Of a stretch of 36,905 nt of DNA, positions 1-9,132 are shown in pieces (position 1 is the stretch's first letter; the number at the start of each line of letters is the position of its first letter). A program made the translations under genes and the position numbers. The notes beneath the pieces were generated by a model. That model saw nothing but the letters and a program-made list of their open reading frames with translations, searched no databases and was not told the origin of the DNA. This DNA comes from Verrucomicrobiota bacterium. GTDB lineage: Bacteria > Verrucomicrobiota > Verrucomicrobiia > Limisphaerales > JACRJY01. Location of the stretch: the NCBI GenBank assembly GCA_016235585.1, contig JACRJY010000103.1, positions 1 through 36,905 on the forward strand, written 5' to 3'.

Positions 1-2313
1 TCGGTGTTCTACAATAACACCGACGCGACGATGGACCTGGAGCTCGGCACGAACGGCTGGGTGTATCTCTCCGAGCGCGGTCGCATCCTGCGCGTGAAGG
101 ATTCCAACGGCGATGGCCTCGGCGACCGCGAGGAGGTGCTCGCCACGCTCAAGTCGGAGGAAACTTATCCGCACAATGGAATGTCGGGACTCGCGTGGCA
201 TCCGTCGGGCGACTTGATCTTCGCGCTCGGCGAAAACATGTGGAAGGACTGGACGCTCGTCGCCTCGGACGGCACGACGATTCGCGGCATCGGCGAAGGC
301 GGCATCTTTCGCTGCAAACCGGACGGCTCGCAGTTGCGCCGCATCGCGAAGGGATTCTGGAACCCCTTCGGCATCTGCGTGCGCGCCGATGGGGAAATCT
401 TCGCGGGCGAAAACGATCCCGGCAGCCGCCCGCCCTGCCGCCTGCTGCACATCGTCGAGGGCGGCGACTACGGCTACCAGCGCGCGTATGGCGAGGCGCC
501 CTTCCATCCGTTCGTGTGCTGGGATGGCGAACTGCGCGGCACGCTGCCGATGGTCTGCCCAAGCGGCGAAGCGCCCTGCGGAATCGCTCCGCTCGGCGGC
601 GGGCTGCTCGTGCCTTCGTGGTCGGACAACCGGATTGATTTCTTCCAACTCGAACGCCGCGGTGCGAGCTACGGCGCGCAGCGCGTCGAGCTCGTCACCG
701 GCAGCGAGATGTTCCGCCCCACCTGTATGGCGCGCGCGAGCGAGGGAGTCTATTACCTCGCGGACTGGGTGTTCGGTTCGTATCCGATCCATCAGCGCGG
801 GCGGGTGTGGAAATTGGAAATTGATCCCGTGCTCGCGAAGGCCTGGTTGAAGCCGTCGAAGCCGCTGCCGCCGAACGCCGCCACGCAACACCTCGCGGAG
901 TTGAACGATCCGAAGCAGAAACACTCGGCGTCGAAATTGTTTTCCACCGCCCGCAGCGACGATTCGTTCCTGGCCCGCGCGGCTCTGCTGGCCTTGGCCC
1001 GCGAGCTGGAATCGTGGAGCAAAGCCAGCAGCGTCGCGAAGCTGCCGCCCCGCGACCGCGTCTCCGCCTGCCTCGCGCTCAAGCTCGCGAAGCCGAAGGA
1101 CGAAGCCTTGGCCCGCGCGTTCCTCGCCGACGCGAGCGGCGAGGTGCAGTTCGAGGCGCTGCGTTGGATGGCCGATGAGCAACTGGTTGCGCTCCAGCCG
1201 GAAGTTGAACGATTGCTCACGCGCTCCGATCTGGATTACCGCCGCTTCGAGGCGTGCCTCGCGGCACTGAACACGCTGCGCGGCAACTCGCGCGCCGGTG
1301 TGAATGACAAAGCCATGCTGCTCGACCGCGTGCGCGACCCTAGTGCGCCGCCGCACGTGCGTGGCTTCGCGCTGCGGCTGCTCCCGCCCGACACGACACA
1401 ACTCACGGTGTCGCTGCTGCGCGAGATGCTCGGCTTGAAGCACGAGCTGCTCTCGCTCGAAGCCGTCCGCACGCTCGCGCGGAAGTCGGGCAAGGACGTG
1501 ACCCCGGTGCTTGCTGAAATCGCCCGTGACAATTCGCGCGCGTCGAATCTTCGCGCCGAGGCCATCGTGGGCCTGGCCGGAGCGCCCGAGGAGGAGCTGC
1601 CGCTGCTGTTGCAACTCACGCAGAACGCTGACGCCACCGTGCGCGACGAGGCACTGCGGGCGCTGCGATTCGCCACGCTGACGGAGGAGCATAAGAAAAA
1701 TCTCGGCGTGGTGGCGAATCGGCATCCTGGCTCCGCCCACCTCGTGCGCGCCGTCCTGGAGCCCGGCGCGCTGGCCGAGGGTCGCCCGTCTTTGAATGAT
1801 CTGCGCGGCTGGCAGAAACTTCTCGGCCAGCCAACAACCACCGGCGACGCCGAGGCCGGACGGCGCATTTTTTTCCATCCCAAAGTCGCCATGTGCTCGT
1901 CGTGCCATCTGCACAGCGGACGCGGGAGTGTGGTGGGGCCGGATTTGAGCGCGGTGGGCGACCGGGGCGCGGCGGACTGGCTGCTGCAATCCATTTTGGA
2001 ACCGAGCCGCGAGGTATCGCCGCAATTTTTCCCCACGTCGCTGGAGTTCAAGGACGGCACGGAGTTTGTCGGCATCAAGCTGCGCAAGGGCGGGAGCGGG
2101 GCGGAGGTTTATCGCGACCTCACGGGCCGCGAGGTCACGATCAAAGCCGCCGACATCGCGAGCCGCCGCGACCTCACGACCTCGCTCATGCCCGAGGGAC
2201 TGCTCGCGACGCTGACGGATCGGGAAATCCGCGACTTGCTGGCGTTTCTAAACCGGCGGAGCGGGGTCGAACACCTGGGTGACGGACGTGACCGCACTTT
2301 TACCAAACCTTAA
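1..2313 (+). CDS. PVC-type heme-binding dehydrogenase-like protein (5' truncated)
   Basis: The reading frame is open to the first base, so the true start lies upstream; the GTG at 4 is internal. The visible N-terminal half looks like a six-bladed soluble glucose dehydrogenase/NHL-type beta-propeller, with GWVYLSERGRILRV, a GxFRxxPDG motif and WNPFGICVRADGEIFAGEND. It is followed by an alpha-helical HEAT-like region (about residues 310-590 of the visible part). The C-terminus is a cytochrome-c-like domain with the heme motif CSSCH near visible residue 630, then the GPDLSAVGDRG and ILEPSREVSPQF motifs typical of the Pirellula/Verrucomicrobium heme-binding domain (TIGR02603 type). Such proteins are exported, and family members are predicted sugar or alcohol oxidases; the substrate is unknown. 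The downstream PSD1 and DUF1501 genes on the same strand suggest a shared exported system. The family call is secure and the function is not. Confidence 0.88.
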   Translation, partial: SVFYNNTDATMDLELGTNGWVYLSERGRILRVKDSNGDGLGDREEVLATLKSEETYPHNGMSGLAWHPSGDLIFALGENMWKDWTLVASDGTTIRGIGEGGIFRCKPDGSQLRRIAKGFWNPFGICVRADGEIFAGENDPGSRPPCRLLHIVEGGDYGYQRAYGEAPFHPFVCWDGELRGTLPMVCPSGEAPCGIAPLGGGLLVPSWSDNRIDFFQLERRGASYGAQRVELVTGSEMFRPTCMARASEGVYYLADWVFGSYPIHQRGRVWKLEIDPVLAKAWLKPSKPLPPNAATQHLAELNDPKQKHSASKLFSTARSDDSFLARAALLALARELESWSKASSVAKLPPRDRVSACLALKLAKPKDEALARAFLADASGEVQFEALRWMADEQLVALQPEVERLLTRSDLDYRRFEACLAALNTLRGNSRAGVNDKAMLLDRVRDPSAPPHVRGFALRLLPPDTTQLTVSLLREMLGLKHELLSLEAVRTLARKSGKDVTPVLAEIARDNSRASNLRAEAIVGLAGAPEEELPLLLQLTQNADATVRDEALRALRFATLTEEHKKNLGVVANRHPGSAHLVRAVLEPGALAEGRPSLNDLRGWQKLLGQPTTTGDAEAGRRIFFHPKVAMCSSCHLHSGRGSVVGPDLSAVGDRGAADWLLQSILEPSREVSPQFFPTSLEFKDGTEFVGIKLRKGGSGAEVYRDLTGREVTIKAADIASRRDLTTSLMPEGLLATLTDREIRDLLAFLNRRSGVEHLGDGRDRTFTKP

Positions 2314-2370
2314 CAACATTCCGGTAACGAGAGCCGGCAGGAGGGCGTCATCTGACTCTGGTTGCAATCA

Positions 2371-5300
2371 ATGTCGCATATGAAAACGGCCCGAATGAAA
2401 ACCGCCCCGACCCGCGCCCTGTCCATCCCGCTGATCGCCGCCGTCACCGGACTGGTGGCCGCGTCGGTTTTCGCCGCCACGCAGGCTCCCGCCACCGGCC
2501 AGGGCATTTTCGCTGCGGCAGCGGCCAAGAAAACCGAGGAAGGTTTCAAGCTGCTCGACGCGAACCGCGACGGGGCCGTGAACCGCAAGGAGTGGGTGCG
2601 GGTCATGGAAATTTCGCCGAAGCTCAAGGGCAACCCCGACGCGGCGGACAACATCTTCCAAAACCTCGACAAGAATTCGGACGAGAAACTCACGCTGGAG
2701 GAATACCGGGGCATCGTGCTGGTGCAGGCCATGGCCGCACGGGCGCAGAAGGACGGCACGGTGCCGCCGCAAGTTCCCGCGCCGGGCGCGGCGAAAAAGG
2801 CCAGCGTGAGCACCGCCGTCGCGGGCAAACCGCTGACGCAGGCGGAGACGGAGTTTTTCGAGAAGAAGATTCGCCCCGTGCTGAACGACAAGTGTTACAA
2901 GTGCCACTCCGCCGAGGCCGACAAGGTGAAGGGCGGCCTGCTCGTGGACACGCGCGAGGGCATCCGCACCTCCGGCGACAACGGCCACGCGGTCGTCCCC
3001 GGCGACGTGAAGAACAGCCTGCTCCTCAAGGCGCTCCGCTACGACGATCCCGACCTGCAGATGCCGCCGGAAAAGAACGGCGGCAAGCTGCCCGCCGAGG
3101 TCATCGCCGATTTCGAGAAATGGATCGCGATGGGCGCGCCCGACCCGCGCGAGGCCGGCGCGAAAGTCGTCGGCAGCATCAATCTTGAAAAAGGGCGCGA
3201 GCACTGGGCGTTCAAGCCACCGCAGAGCCAGCCCGCGCCAGCGGTGACGGATTCCGCGTGGGCGAAGACGGACATTGACCGCCACATCCTCGCCGGATTG
3301 GAGGCAAAGAACCTCAAGCCCGTCGGCGACGCGGACAAGGCGACGCTGCTGCGCCGAGTTCACTTTGATCTCATCGGCCTGCCGCCGTCGCCGGAGGACG
3401 TGCAGGCGTTCCTCGCGGACAAGGATGCGAAGGCGTTTGAGAAAGTCGTGGACAAGCTGCTCGCCTCGCCACAATACGGCGAGCGCTGGGGCCGGCACTG
3501 GCTCGACGTGGCGCGCTATGCCGAGTCCAGCGGCAAGTCGCTCAACGTCACCTACCCGCATGCGTGGCGCTACCGCGAATGGGTCTTTCAGGCATTCAAC
3601 GAGGATCTGCCCTACGATCAATTCTTGAAGGAGCAGCTCGCCGGCGACCTGCTGCCCGCGAAGAACGACACCGACCGCGCGAAGAAGCTGATCGCCACCG
3701 GCTATCTGGCCATCGGGCCGAAGGAGCACAACACGCGCGACTACCGGCAGTTCCAGCTCGACGTGGCGGACGAGCAGATTGACGCGATCTCGCAGGGGAT
3801 GCTCGGCCTCACGGTCGCCTGCGCGCGCTGCCACGACCACAAGTTCGATCCCGTGCCGCAGGCGGATTACTACTCGCTGGCGGGGATTTTCTTGAGCACC
3901 GAGACGCGCTTCGGCACGCCGCGCTTCGTCCAGAACAACCAGTCCACGCCGCCCATCACGCTGCCCGAGAAGGCCGAGATTTCCGAAGGCCCGGTGCTGA
4001 CACCGCCGGAACTCGCCGTCATCAAGCGCACCCTGGCCTTTGCAAAGGAACAGCGGGAGAGCGTGCTCGCCGAGGCGAAGAAGAACGGGGACAGCACGAC
4101 GTTCGCCAACCCCCGGCTCATTGGTTCCAGCATCCAGATCGCGATCAACGAAAAAATCCTCGAACGCTACGACGCCAGCGGACGGCCCCTTCGCAACGGC
4201 CAGCCCTACCGGCTCGCAATGGGCGTGCAGGACAAAATGTTCCCGCGCGACACGCAGCTGCTCCAGCGCGGCGAGATGGAAAAGCCGCAGGACACCGTCC
4301 CGCGCGGCTTCGTGCAGGTGCTCGCCAAGACGCCCGAGGCGGCCAAGCCGAAAATCGCCAAGGGCAGCGGCCGGCTCGAACTGGCCGGCTGGATCGCCTC
4401 TGCGGAAAACCCGCTCACGGCGCGCGTGATGGCCAACCGCGTCTGGGTGAATTTGTTTGATCGCGGCCTCGTGCCGACGCCGGACAATTTCGGCACCACG
4501 GGGCAGATGCCGGAGAACCAGGCGCTGCTCGACTACCTCGCTCTCTCATTTGTGGAAAGCGGCTGGTCGGTCAAAAAGCTCGTGAAGCAGATCGTGATGA
4601 GCCGCACCTATCAGCTCGCCTCGGATTATCAGGCGGCGGGCTACGCCGCCGATCCCGACAACGCGCTGCACTGGCGCATGAGCAAGCGCCGCCTCGACGC
4701 CGAGGCCATCCGCGACGCGATGCTCGCCGTGGCCGGCAAGCTCGACCTCACGCCGCCCAAGGACGATCTCCCGGTGGCGAAGTCCGAAGGTGGAGTGCAA
4801 ATCCTGTTGCGCCCCACGCCGCCCGCCGGGGGGGTTGGCGGCGGCCCGTTCCGTGGTCGCATGGGTGCGGGCATGGGCGGCGAAGTTCCGAACCAGCTCA
4901 ATCAGGATCGCACGTTCCGTTCCGTGTATCTGCCCATCGTGCGCGACCAGGTGCCGGACGCGCTGGCGGTGTTTGATTTCGCCGAGGCCAGCCTCGTCGT
5001 CGGCGACCGTGACGATACCACGGTGCCTTCACAGGCGCTTTACCTCATGAACAGCGCCACGGTGCAGAAGCTCGCCGAGGCGATGGCCGCGCGGCTCGCG
5101 CAGTCCAAGGCGACCGGCAATGAACTGGGAAAAAGAGCCTTTGAACTCGCCTACTCACGCCCGCCGACGGCGAACGAGACGAAGGCCGTGGGCGAGTTCT
5201 TCACCCGCTTCTACGCCGTCGAAAATCCGGCGAAGGCCAATGACGTGAAAGCCGCGGACGAATTTCCCGCGCGCTCCGCCAAGGACGCCGACGCCCGGAA

Positions 5301-5391
5301 CGCCGAGGCGAAAAACAAGCTCGGCTTCGCCGCCCTGTCGGCCTTCTGCCAGGCGCTGCTCGGCAGCGCGGAGTTTCGCTATCTGAACTGA
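2371..5391 (+). CDS. PSD1/DUF1549-DUF1553 cytochrome-c-like protein with EF-hands
   Basis: Large exported protein of a family expanded in planctomycetes and verrucomicrobia. Order of parts: signal peptide (about residues 1-35); two EF-hand loops, at DANRDG (residue 63) and DKNSDE (residue 100); a PSCyt1 heme-binding domain with CYKCH at residue 175 and a distal QMPP motif; a DUF1549 domain with LLRRVHFDLIGLPPSPED and YGERWGRHWLDVARYAES; CARCHDHKFDP at residue 484; and a C-terminal DUF1553 domain beginning near residue 671 (NPLTARVMANRVW). A Gly-rich linker lies near 4828-4890. The in-frame ATGs at 2371, 2380 and 2395 are all possible starts. AGGAGG at 2339-2344 is too far away to decide, so 2371 was taken as the longest ATG start. 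It is paired with the DUF1501 gene that follows. The biochemical role of the pair is not established; polysaccharide breakdown or surface redox chemistry has been suggested for the family. Confidence 0.9.
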   Translation: MSHMKTARMKTAPTRALSIPLIAAVTGLVAASVFAATQAPATGQGIFAAAAAKKTEEGFKLLDANRDGAVNRKEWVRVMEISPKLKGNPDAADNIFQNLDKNSDEKLTLEEYRGIVLVQAMAARAQKDGTVPPQVPAPGAAKKASVSTAVAGKPLTQAETEFFEKKIRPVLNDKCYKCHSAEADKVKGGLLVDTREGIRTSGDNGHAVVPGDVKNSLLLKALRYDDPDLQMPPEKNGGKLPAEVIADFEKWIAMGAPDPREAGAKVVGSINLEKGREHWAFKPPQSQPAPAVTDSAWAKTDIDRHILAGLEAKNLKPVGDADKATLLRRVHFDLIGLPPSPEDVQAFLADKDAKAFEKVVDKLLASPQYGERWGRHWLDVARYAESSGKSLNVTYPHAWRYREWVFQAFNEDLPYDQFLKEQLAGDLLPAKNDTDRAKKLIATGYLAIGPKEHNTRDYRQFQLDVADEQIDAISQGMLGLTVACARCHDHKFDPVPQADYYSLAGIFLSTETRFGTPRFVQNNQSTPPITLPEKAEISEGPVLTPPELAVIKRTLAFAKEQRESVLAEAKKNGDSTTFANPRLIGSSIQIAINEKILERYDASGRPLRNGQPYRLAMGVQDKMFPRDTQLLQRGEMEKPQDTVPRGFVQVLAKTPEAAKPKIAKGSGRLELAGWIASAENPLTARVMANRVWVNLFDRGLVPTPDNFGTTGQMPENQALLDYLALSFVESGWSVKKLVKQIVMSRTYQLASDYQAAGYAADPDNALHWRMSKRRLDAEAIRDAMLAVAGKLDLTPPKDDLPVAKSEGGVQILLRPTPPAGGVGGGPFRGRMGAGMGGEVPNQLNQDRTFRSVYLPIVRDQVPDALAVFDFAEASLVVGDRDDTTVPSQALYLMNSATVQKLAEAMAARLAQSKATGNELGKRAFELAYSRPPTANETKAVGEFFTRFYAVENPAKANDVKAADEFPARSAKDADARNAEAKNKLGFAALSAFCQALLGSAEFRYLN

Positions 5392-5401
5392 AAACCTGTT
5401 G

Positions 5402-5490
5402 AGCCACGGATGAAACACGGATTGAACACGGAAAAGGAAAGCCACGGCCAGCCCAGCCATCCGTGTTTCATCCGTGTTCCATCCGTGGCT
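5402..5490. repeat. Palindromic intergenic repeat, family A copy 1
   Basis: The left arm at 5402-5431 and the right arm at 5459-5490 are near-complementary. Each is built of short units of the type CCACGGATGAAACACGG. The element fills almost all of the gap between the PSD1 stop (5391) and the DUF1501 start (5505). Related copies lie at 28807-28907 and 35798-35871. It could fold into a long stem in the transcript. Confidence 0.9.
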
Positions 5491-5504
5491 AAAAATTAAA
5501 ATCT

Positions 5505-6956
5505 ATGAACACCTTCAACCCCTTCCTCTACAGCCGCCGCGCCGCCCTGCAAACCCTGTCCGCTGGCTTCGGCTACGTTGCCTTCGCCGGACTGGCCGCG
5601 CGCCTCGCCGCCAAAGAGGCCGCCGCCAAGGCCGGGCCGCTCGCGCCGAAGGCCGGTCATTTCCCCGCGCGCGCCAAGCACGTCATCTTCCTGTGCATGA
5701 GCGGCGGGCCGTCGCACGTGGACACGTTCGACTACAAGCCGGAGCTGCAAAAAAGCGACGGCAAGTCGGTCGCCAACCGCAACCGCGGCGGCTACGCCAA
5801 GCTGCTCAAGTCGCCATGGGAGTTTTCGCAGCACGGGAAGAGCGGCCTGTGGATTTCCGAGCTGTTCCCCGAAGTCGCGAAGCACGCGGACGACCTCTGC
5901 CTCATCCGCTCGATGCAGACGGATCTGCCGGCGCACCCGCAGGCGTATCTCCAGATGCACACGGGCAGCTTCCAGTTCACGCGCCCGTCGCTCGGCGCGT
6001 GGTCGCTCTACGGTCTCGGCAGCGAGAACGAAAACCTGCCGGGCTTCATCACCCTCAACCCGCCGCTCAACAACGGCGGCTCGCAGAACTACGGCAGCGC
6101 CTTCCTGCCCGCGATTTACCAGGGCACGCGCATCGGCTCCGAGGGCCGGGGCTTCGGCGGCGAGGCGAAGATGCCGAACATCGCCAACTCGAAAATCTCC
6201 GCCGAGGGCCAGCGCGCGCAAGTTGACCTGATTCAATCGCTCAACCAGGAGCGCCTCCAGCGCGACCAGGTCAACCCGCAGGTCGAGGGCGTCATCGAGT
6301 CCTACGAACTCGCCTTTCGGATGCAGAAGGAAGTGCCAAGCGTGATGGATCTCTCGAAGGAATCTGCGGCCACGAAGAAAATGTATGGCATCAGCGAGAG
6401 CGGCGGCGGCGCGGGACGGCCCGGCGGCGGCGGGCCGGGCGGGCAGACCGGGCCGGACGCTTTTGGCCGCTCGTGCCTGCTCGCGCGGCGCATGGTCGAG
6501 GCCGGCGTGCGCTTTGTCGAGGTCGGCTCCGGCGGCTGGGATCAGCACCGCAATCTGAAGAACGACCACGAGGCCCGCGCGACCTCCGTGGATCAGCCCA
6601 TCGCCGCGCTCCTCACCGATCTCAAGCAGCGCGGCCTGCTCAAGGACACGCTCGTCATCTGGGGCGGCGAATTTGGCCGCACGCCCTACGCGCAGGGCAC
6701 CGACGGCCGCGACCACAACAACAAGGGTTATTCCATCTGGATGGCCGGCGGCGGCGTGAAGGGCGGCTTGAGCTACGGCAGCACCGACGAATACGGCGCG
6801 GAAGCCGTGGAAAACAAAGTTCACATCCACGATTTCCACGCGACCATCCTGCACCTCATGGGCCTCGACCACGAGAAGCTCACCTACAAATACGCGGGCC
6901 GCGACTTCCGCCTCACCGACGTGAAGGGCAGCGTCGTCAAGGGCATCATGGCCTGA
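5505..6956 (+). CDS. DUF1501 Tat-exported protein
   Basis: DUF1501 proteins have an alkaline-phosphatase/sulfatase-like fold and usually sit next to PSD1 genes, as here. The N-terminus carries a twin-arginine signal (SRRAALQTL, RR at residues 11-12) with a hydrophobic stretch after it, so export in folded form is likely. Family motifs are visible: CMSGGPSHVDTFDYKPEL near the mature N-terminus, TRPSLGAWSLYGLGSEN, ARRMVEAGVRFVEV, GGWDQHRNLKNDHEA, VIWGGEFGRTPYAQG, and GRDHNNKGYSIWMAGGGVKGG near the C-terminus. A Gly/Pro-rich insert lies near residues 300-318. At 483 aa it is of usual length. The ATG at 5505 lies 15 bp after palindromic repeat A1, with no Shine-Dalgarno sequence. Catalytic activity has not been shown for most of the family, so no substrate is proposed. 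A rho-independent terminator follows at 6980-7019. Confidence 0.9.
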   Translation: MNTFNPFLYSRRAALQTLSAGFGYVAFAGLAARLAAKEAAAKAGPLAPKAGHFPARAKHVIFLCMSGGPSHVDTFDYKPELQKSDGKSVANRNRGGYAKLLKSPWEFSQHGKSGLWISELFPEVAKHADDLCLIRSMQTDLPAHPQAYLQMHTGSFQFTRPSLGAWSLYGLGSENENLPGFITLNPPLNNGGSQNYGSAFLPAIYQGTRIGSEGRGFGGEAKMPNIANSKISAEGQRAQVDLIQSLNQERLQRDQVNPQVEGVIESYELAFRMQKEVPSVMDLSKESAATKKMYGISESGGGAGRPGGGGPGGQTGPDAFGRSCLLARRMVEAGVRFVEVGSGGWDQHRNLKNDHEARATSVDQPIAALLTDLKQRGLLKDTLVIWGGEFGRTPYAQGTDGRDHNNKGYSIWMAGGGVKGGLSYGSTDEYGAEAVENKVHIHDFHATILHLMGLDHEKLTYKYAGRDFRLTDVKGSVVKGIMA

Positions 6957-6979
6957 CGGCAGCGGTCAAAACCGACTCG

Positions 6980-7019
6980 AAGCCCCAAGTTCAACAAGAG
7001 CTTGGGGCTTGTCGTTTTA
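6980..7019 (+). terminator. Rho-independent terminator after the PSD1-DUF1501 pair
   Basis: Perfect 10-bp stem AAGCCCCAAG (6980-6989) with CTTGGGGCTT (7001-7010), an 11-nt loop, then the T-rich tail GTCGTTTTA. It lies 24 bp after the DUF1501 stop and ends the rightward unit. Confidence 0.8.
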
Positions 7020-7087
7020 TAGCCCGGAAGTTTTGCGGATCGAGGTTTGCACTTGGCACGCCACGCCGCCGCGCGCACCCTGCCGCC

Positions 7088-7984
7088 ATGAAATTCACCC
7101 GCGCCTTCCTCGCCGCGCTCTGCGCGCTCACCTTCACCGTTCGCGCCGCGCATCCGTTCCTGTGCTGCGATTACGGCGGCGGCAAGGTCTGCGCCGTCTC
7201 CGCCGACGGAAAGATCGAATGGCAGTATGACTGCAAAAACCCGCAGGACTGCTGGCGGCTGCCGAACGGGAATTACCTCTTCTGCTTCATCAACGGCGCG
7301 CTCGAAGTGACGCCGGACAAAAAGATCGTCTGGGAATACAAGGCCCCGACCGACGTGAAAAACGAGGTTCACGCCTGCCAGCCGCTGCCCGGCGGCAACG
7401 TGATGATCGTCGAGTGCGGCACCAGCCGCATCATCGAGGTGGATCGCGCGGGGAAAATTGCGAAGGAAATCAGGCTCACCACCGCGCCCGACGTGAAACT
7501 GCACAACCAGTTTCGCGGCACGCGCAAGGCGGCCAACGGCCACTACTTCGTCTGCTTCAAGGGCGAGGGCAAGGTGGTGGAACTCGACGGCGGCGGAAAA
7601 GTTCTCCGCGAAATCAAAGTGCCCGGCGACCCGCACGAAGTCGTGCTGCTGCCCAAGGGCGGCCTGCTCGTCACCTGCGGCGACGGTCACAAGGTTTTGG
7701 AATTCGACGCCAAAGGAAAAATCGTCTGGGAGTTGAACGAAAACGATCTGCCCGGCAACCCGCTGCGGCTCATGGCCGGCTGCCAGCGCCTGCCCAACGG
7801 CAACACCGTGTTCTGCGTCTATCTCGGCCACGGGCACATCGGCGAGCAGCCGCAGGTCATCGAGGTCACGCGCGACAAAAAGGTCGTCTGGCAGTTCGAC
7901 GACCACGCGCGCTTCAAGACCATCAACCAGATTCAACTGCTCGACGTGAAGGGCGACGTGACGAAGGGCGAGATTCTGCGATAG
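7088..7984 (+). CDS. Secreted beta-propeller (PQQ/arylsulfotransferase-like) protein
   Basis: A 298-aa exported protein. The start ATG at 7088 opens a clear signal peptide (MKFTRAFLAALCALTFTVRA). The mature part is made of repeated blades with the pattern 'LPNGNYLFC ... KKIVWEY' and 'LDGGGKVLREIKVPGDPHEV', about 40-45 residues each, which is typical of PQQ-like or arylsulfotransferase-like propellers. Several Cys residues (CC at 26-27, and others such as CGTS and CGDG) could form disulfides. No catalytic residues can be assigned. It lies downstream of a terminator and 38 bp before a cupredoxin-like gene, so the two may be cotranscribed. The fold call is good and the role is unknown. Confidence 0.8.
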   Translation: MKFTRAFLAALCALTFTVRAAHPFLCCDYGGGKVCAVSADGKIEWQYDCKNPQDCWRLPNGNYLFCFINGALEVTPDKKIVWEYKAPTDVKNEVHACQPLPGGNVMIVECGTSRIIEVDRAGKIAKEIRLTTAPDVKLHNQFRGTRKAANGHYFVCFKGEGKVVELDGGGKVLREIKVPGDPHEVVLLPKGGLLVTCGDGHKVLEFDAKGKIVWELNENDLPGNPLRLMAGCQRLPNGNTVFCVYLGHGHIGEQPQVIEVTRDKKVVWQFDDHARFKTINQIQLLDVKGDVTKGEILR

Positions 7985-8022
7985 CGCGGAAACTTTCCCG
8001 CCCGTCCGGTGTTGAAAACCGC

Positions 8023-9051
8023 ATGGCACCAGAAAATCGATCTTCCCTTGCCGCGCCGTTGTGGCTCGTCGGCCTCGGTCTCGTTGTCATCGGCGGCGGG
8101 ATTTTTTACCTCGCCCACGTCCTCTCGGAAAAGCGCCGGGAAGCCGAGGCGCGCAAGGCCGAAGCCGTGGTGGCGGCGCTGAAAACAAACCAGCCACCGA
8201 CGACCGGCACGCAACCCGTCCGGCCCGGCTGGTCGAAGGTGGCCAGCCGGACAAACGCCGCCCGTCCGCCAGAGTCTGCTCCCGTCGCCCCGCCGGACGA
8301 GCCACCGGCCATTCCGCCCGCTGCGACGAATGTCGCCCCGTCCGCGAAGAAACTTGATTTCTTCGGACTCGCCGGAAACTCCTCAAAGAGCGGCGACATT
8401 TCGTCCACGCCGGGCACCATTATTCAAGGCGTGGTCAAGCTGAAGGGCCAGCCACCGCCGGAAAAGCCCTTGCCGCTCGATCCCAACTGCGCCCGGCTTC
8501 ACATCGCCAATCCGCCCACAACCCAGTTTTACGTCGTCAACGGCGACCGGCTGGCAGACGTGGTCGTGTTTATCAGCGCCGGATTGGAAGGGCGCACATT
8601 TCAGATTCCCCGCGAGCCGGTCAGCATCAATCAGAGCGGCTGCATATATGAGCCATACATCACGGCGGCGTTTGTCGGGCAGCGCATTCTCGTCCGCAAC
8701 TCCGACCCGCTTTTGCACACCGTCCATCCGACTCCGACGGTGAAAGGCAACCGTGAGAGCAACAGGGTGCAACCGCCGAAAAGGCCGGATTTGGAGTTTG
8801 TCTTTCCGCAGCCGGAGATGTTCCTCCGCTTCAAATGCGACGTGCATCCGTGGATGTTTTGCTACGTATCCACGTTCGAGCACCCGTTTTTCGCGGTGAC
8901 GGATGAGCACGGCGCGTTTGCCATCCCGGAGCCGCCGCCCGGCAAATACGTCGTCGAGGCGGTTCACCGCAAGGCCGGTTCGCAGAAGAAGGAAATTGAA
9001 GTCCGTGCGAGCGGCGGCGTGAAAATAGATTTTGAATTTGCGCCGCGGTGA
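8023..9051 (+). CDS. Membrane-anchored cupredoxin-like / carboxypeptidase-regulatory-like protein
   Basis: 342 aa. An N-terminal transmembrane anchor (residues about 12-32) is followed by a charged helix (EKRREAEARKAEA), then a long Pro/Ala-rich linker (about 60-115), then a plastocyanin-like domain. Possible copper ligands are the His residues in NSDPLLHTVHP and the cluster C272-D-V-H275-P-W-M278. The C-terminus (HGAFAIPEPPPGKYVVEAVH) resembles a carboxypeptidase-regulatory-like/CNA-B beta-sandwich. Proteins with this arrangement in methylamine-utilisation-like and planctomycete families are predicted periplasmic electron carriers or surface proteins. The ATG at 8023 was chosen because it opens the membrane segment directly; no clear ribosome site is seen. 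It converges on a leftward DUF1501 gene across a palindromic repeat. Confidence 0.75.
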   Translation: MAPENRSSLAAPLWLVGLGLVVIGGGIFYLAHVLSEKRREAEARKAEAVVAALKTNQPPTTGTQPVRPGWSKVASRTNAARPPESAPVAPPDEPPAIPPAATNVAPSAKKLDFFGLAGNSSKSGDISSTPGTIIQGVVKLKGQPPPEKPLPLDPNCARLHIANPPTTQFYVVNGDRLADVVVFISAGLEGRTFQIPREPVSINQSGCIYEPYITAAFVGQRILVRNSDPLLHTVHPTPTVKGNRESNRVQPPKRPDLEFVFPQPEMFLRFKCDVHPWMFCYVSTFEHPFFAVTDEHGAFAIPEPPPGKYVVEAVHRKAGSQKKEIEVRASGGVKIDFEFAPR

Positions 9052-9056
9052 AACAA

Positions 9057-9131
9057 GGAGCGGCGACACTCTTGTCGCCTCGTTCATCTTTTCAAATGGC
9101 GGAACGACGGCGACAAGTGTGTCGCCGCTCC
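9057..9131. repeat. Twin-hairpin repeat, family D copy 1 (intergenic)
   Basis: Two stem-loops with stem GGCGACA/TGTCGCC (loops CTCT and AGTG) are flanked by GGAGC on the left and GCTCC on the right, so the two halves also pair with each other. The element occupies nearly the whole 81-bp gap between two convergent genes (stops at 9051 and 9133) and may act as a two-way terminator. A second copy lies inside a gene at 13261-13330. Confidence 0.9.
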
Positions 9132-9132
9132 G

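Noticed and set aside
2368-3840. A 490-codon open frame on the minus strand
   Set aside because: It is antisense to the PSD1 gene, whose heme and DUF1549 motifs are clear on the plus strand.
5402-5490. CRISPR-like repeats in family A
   Set aside because: Units are inverted and adjacent, without regular unique spacers, and no cas gene is present.
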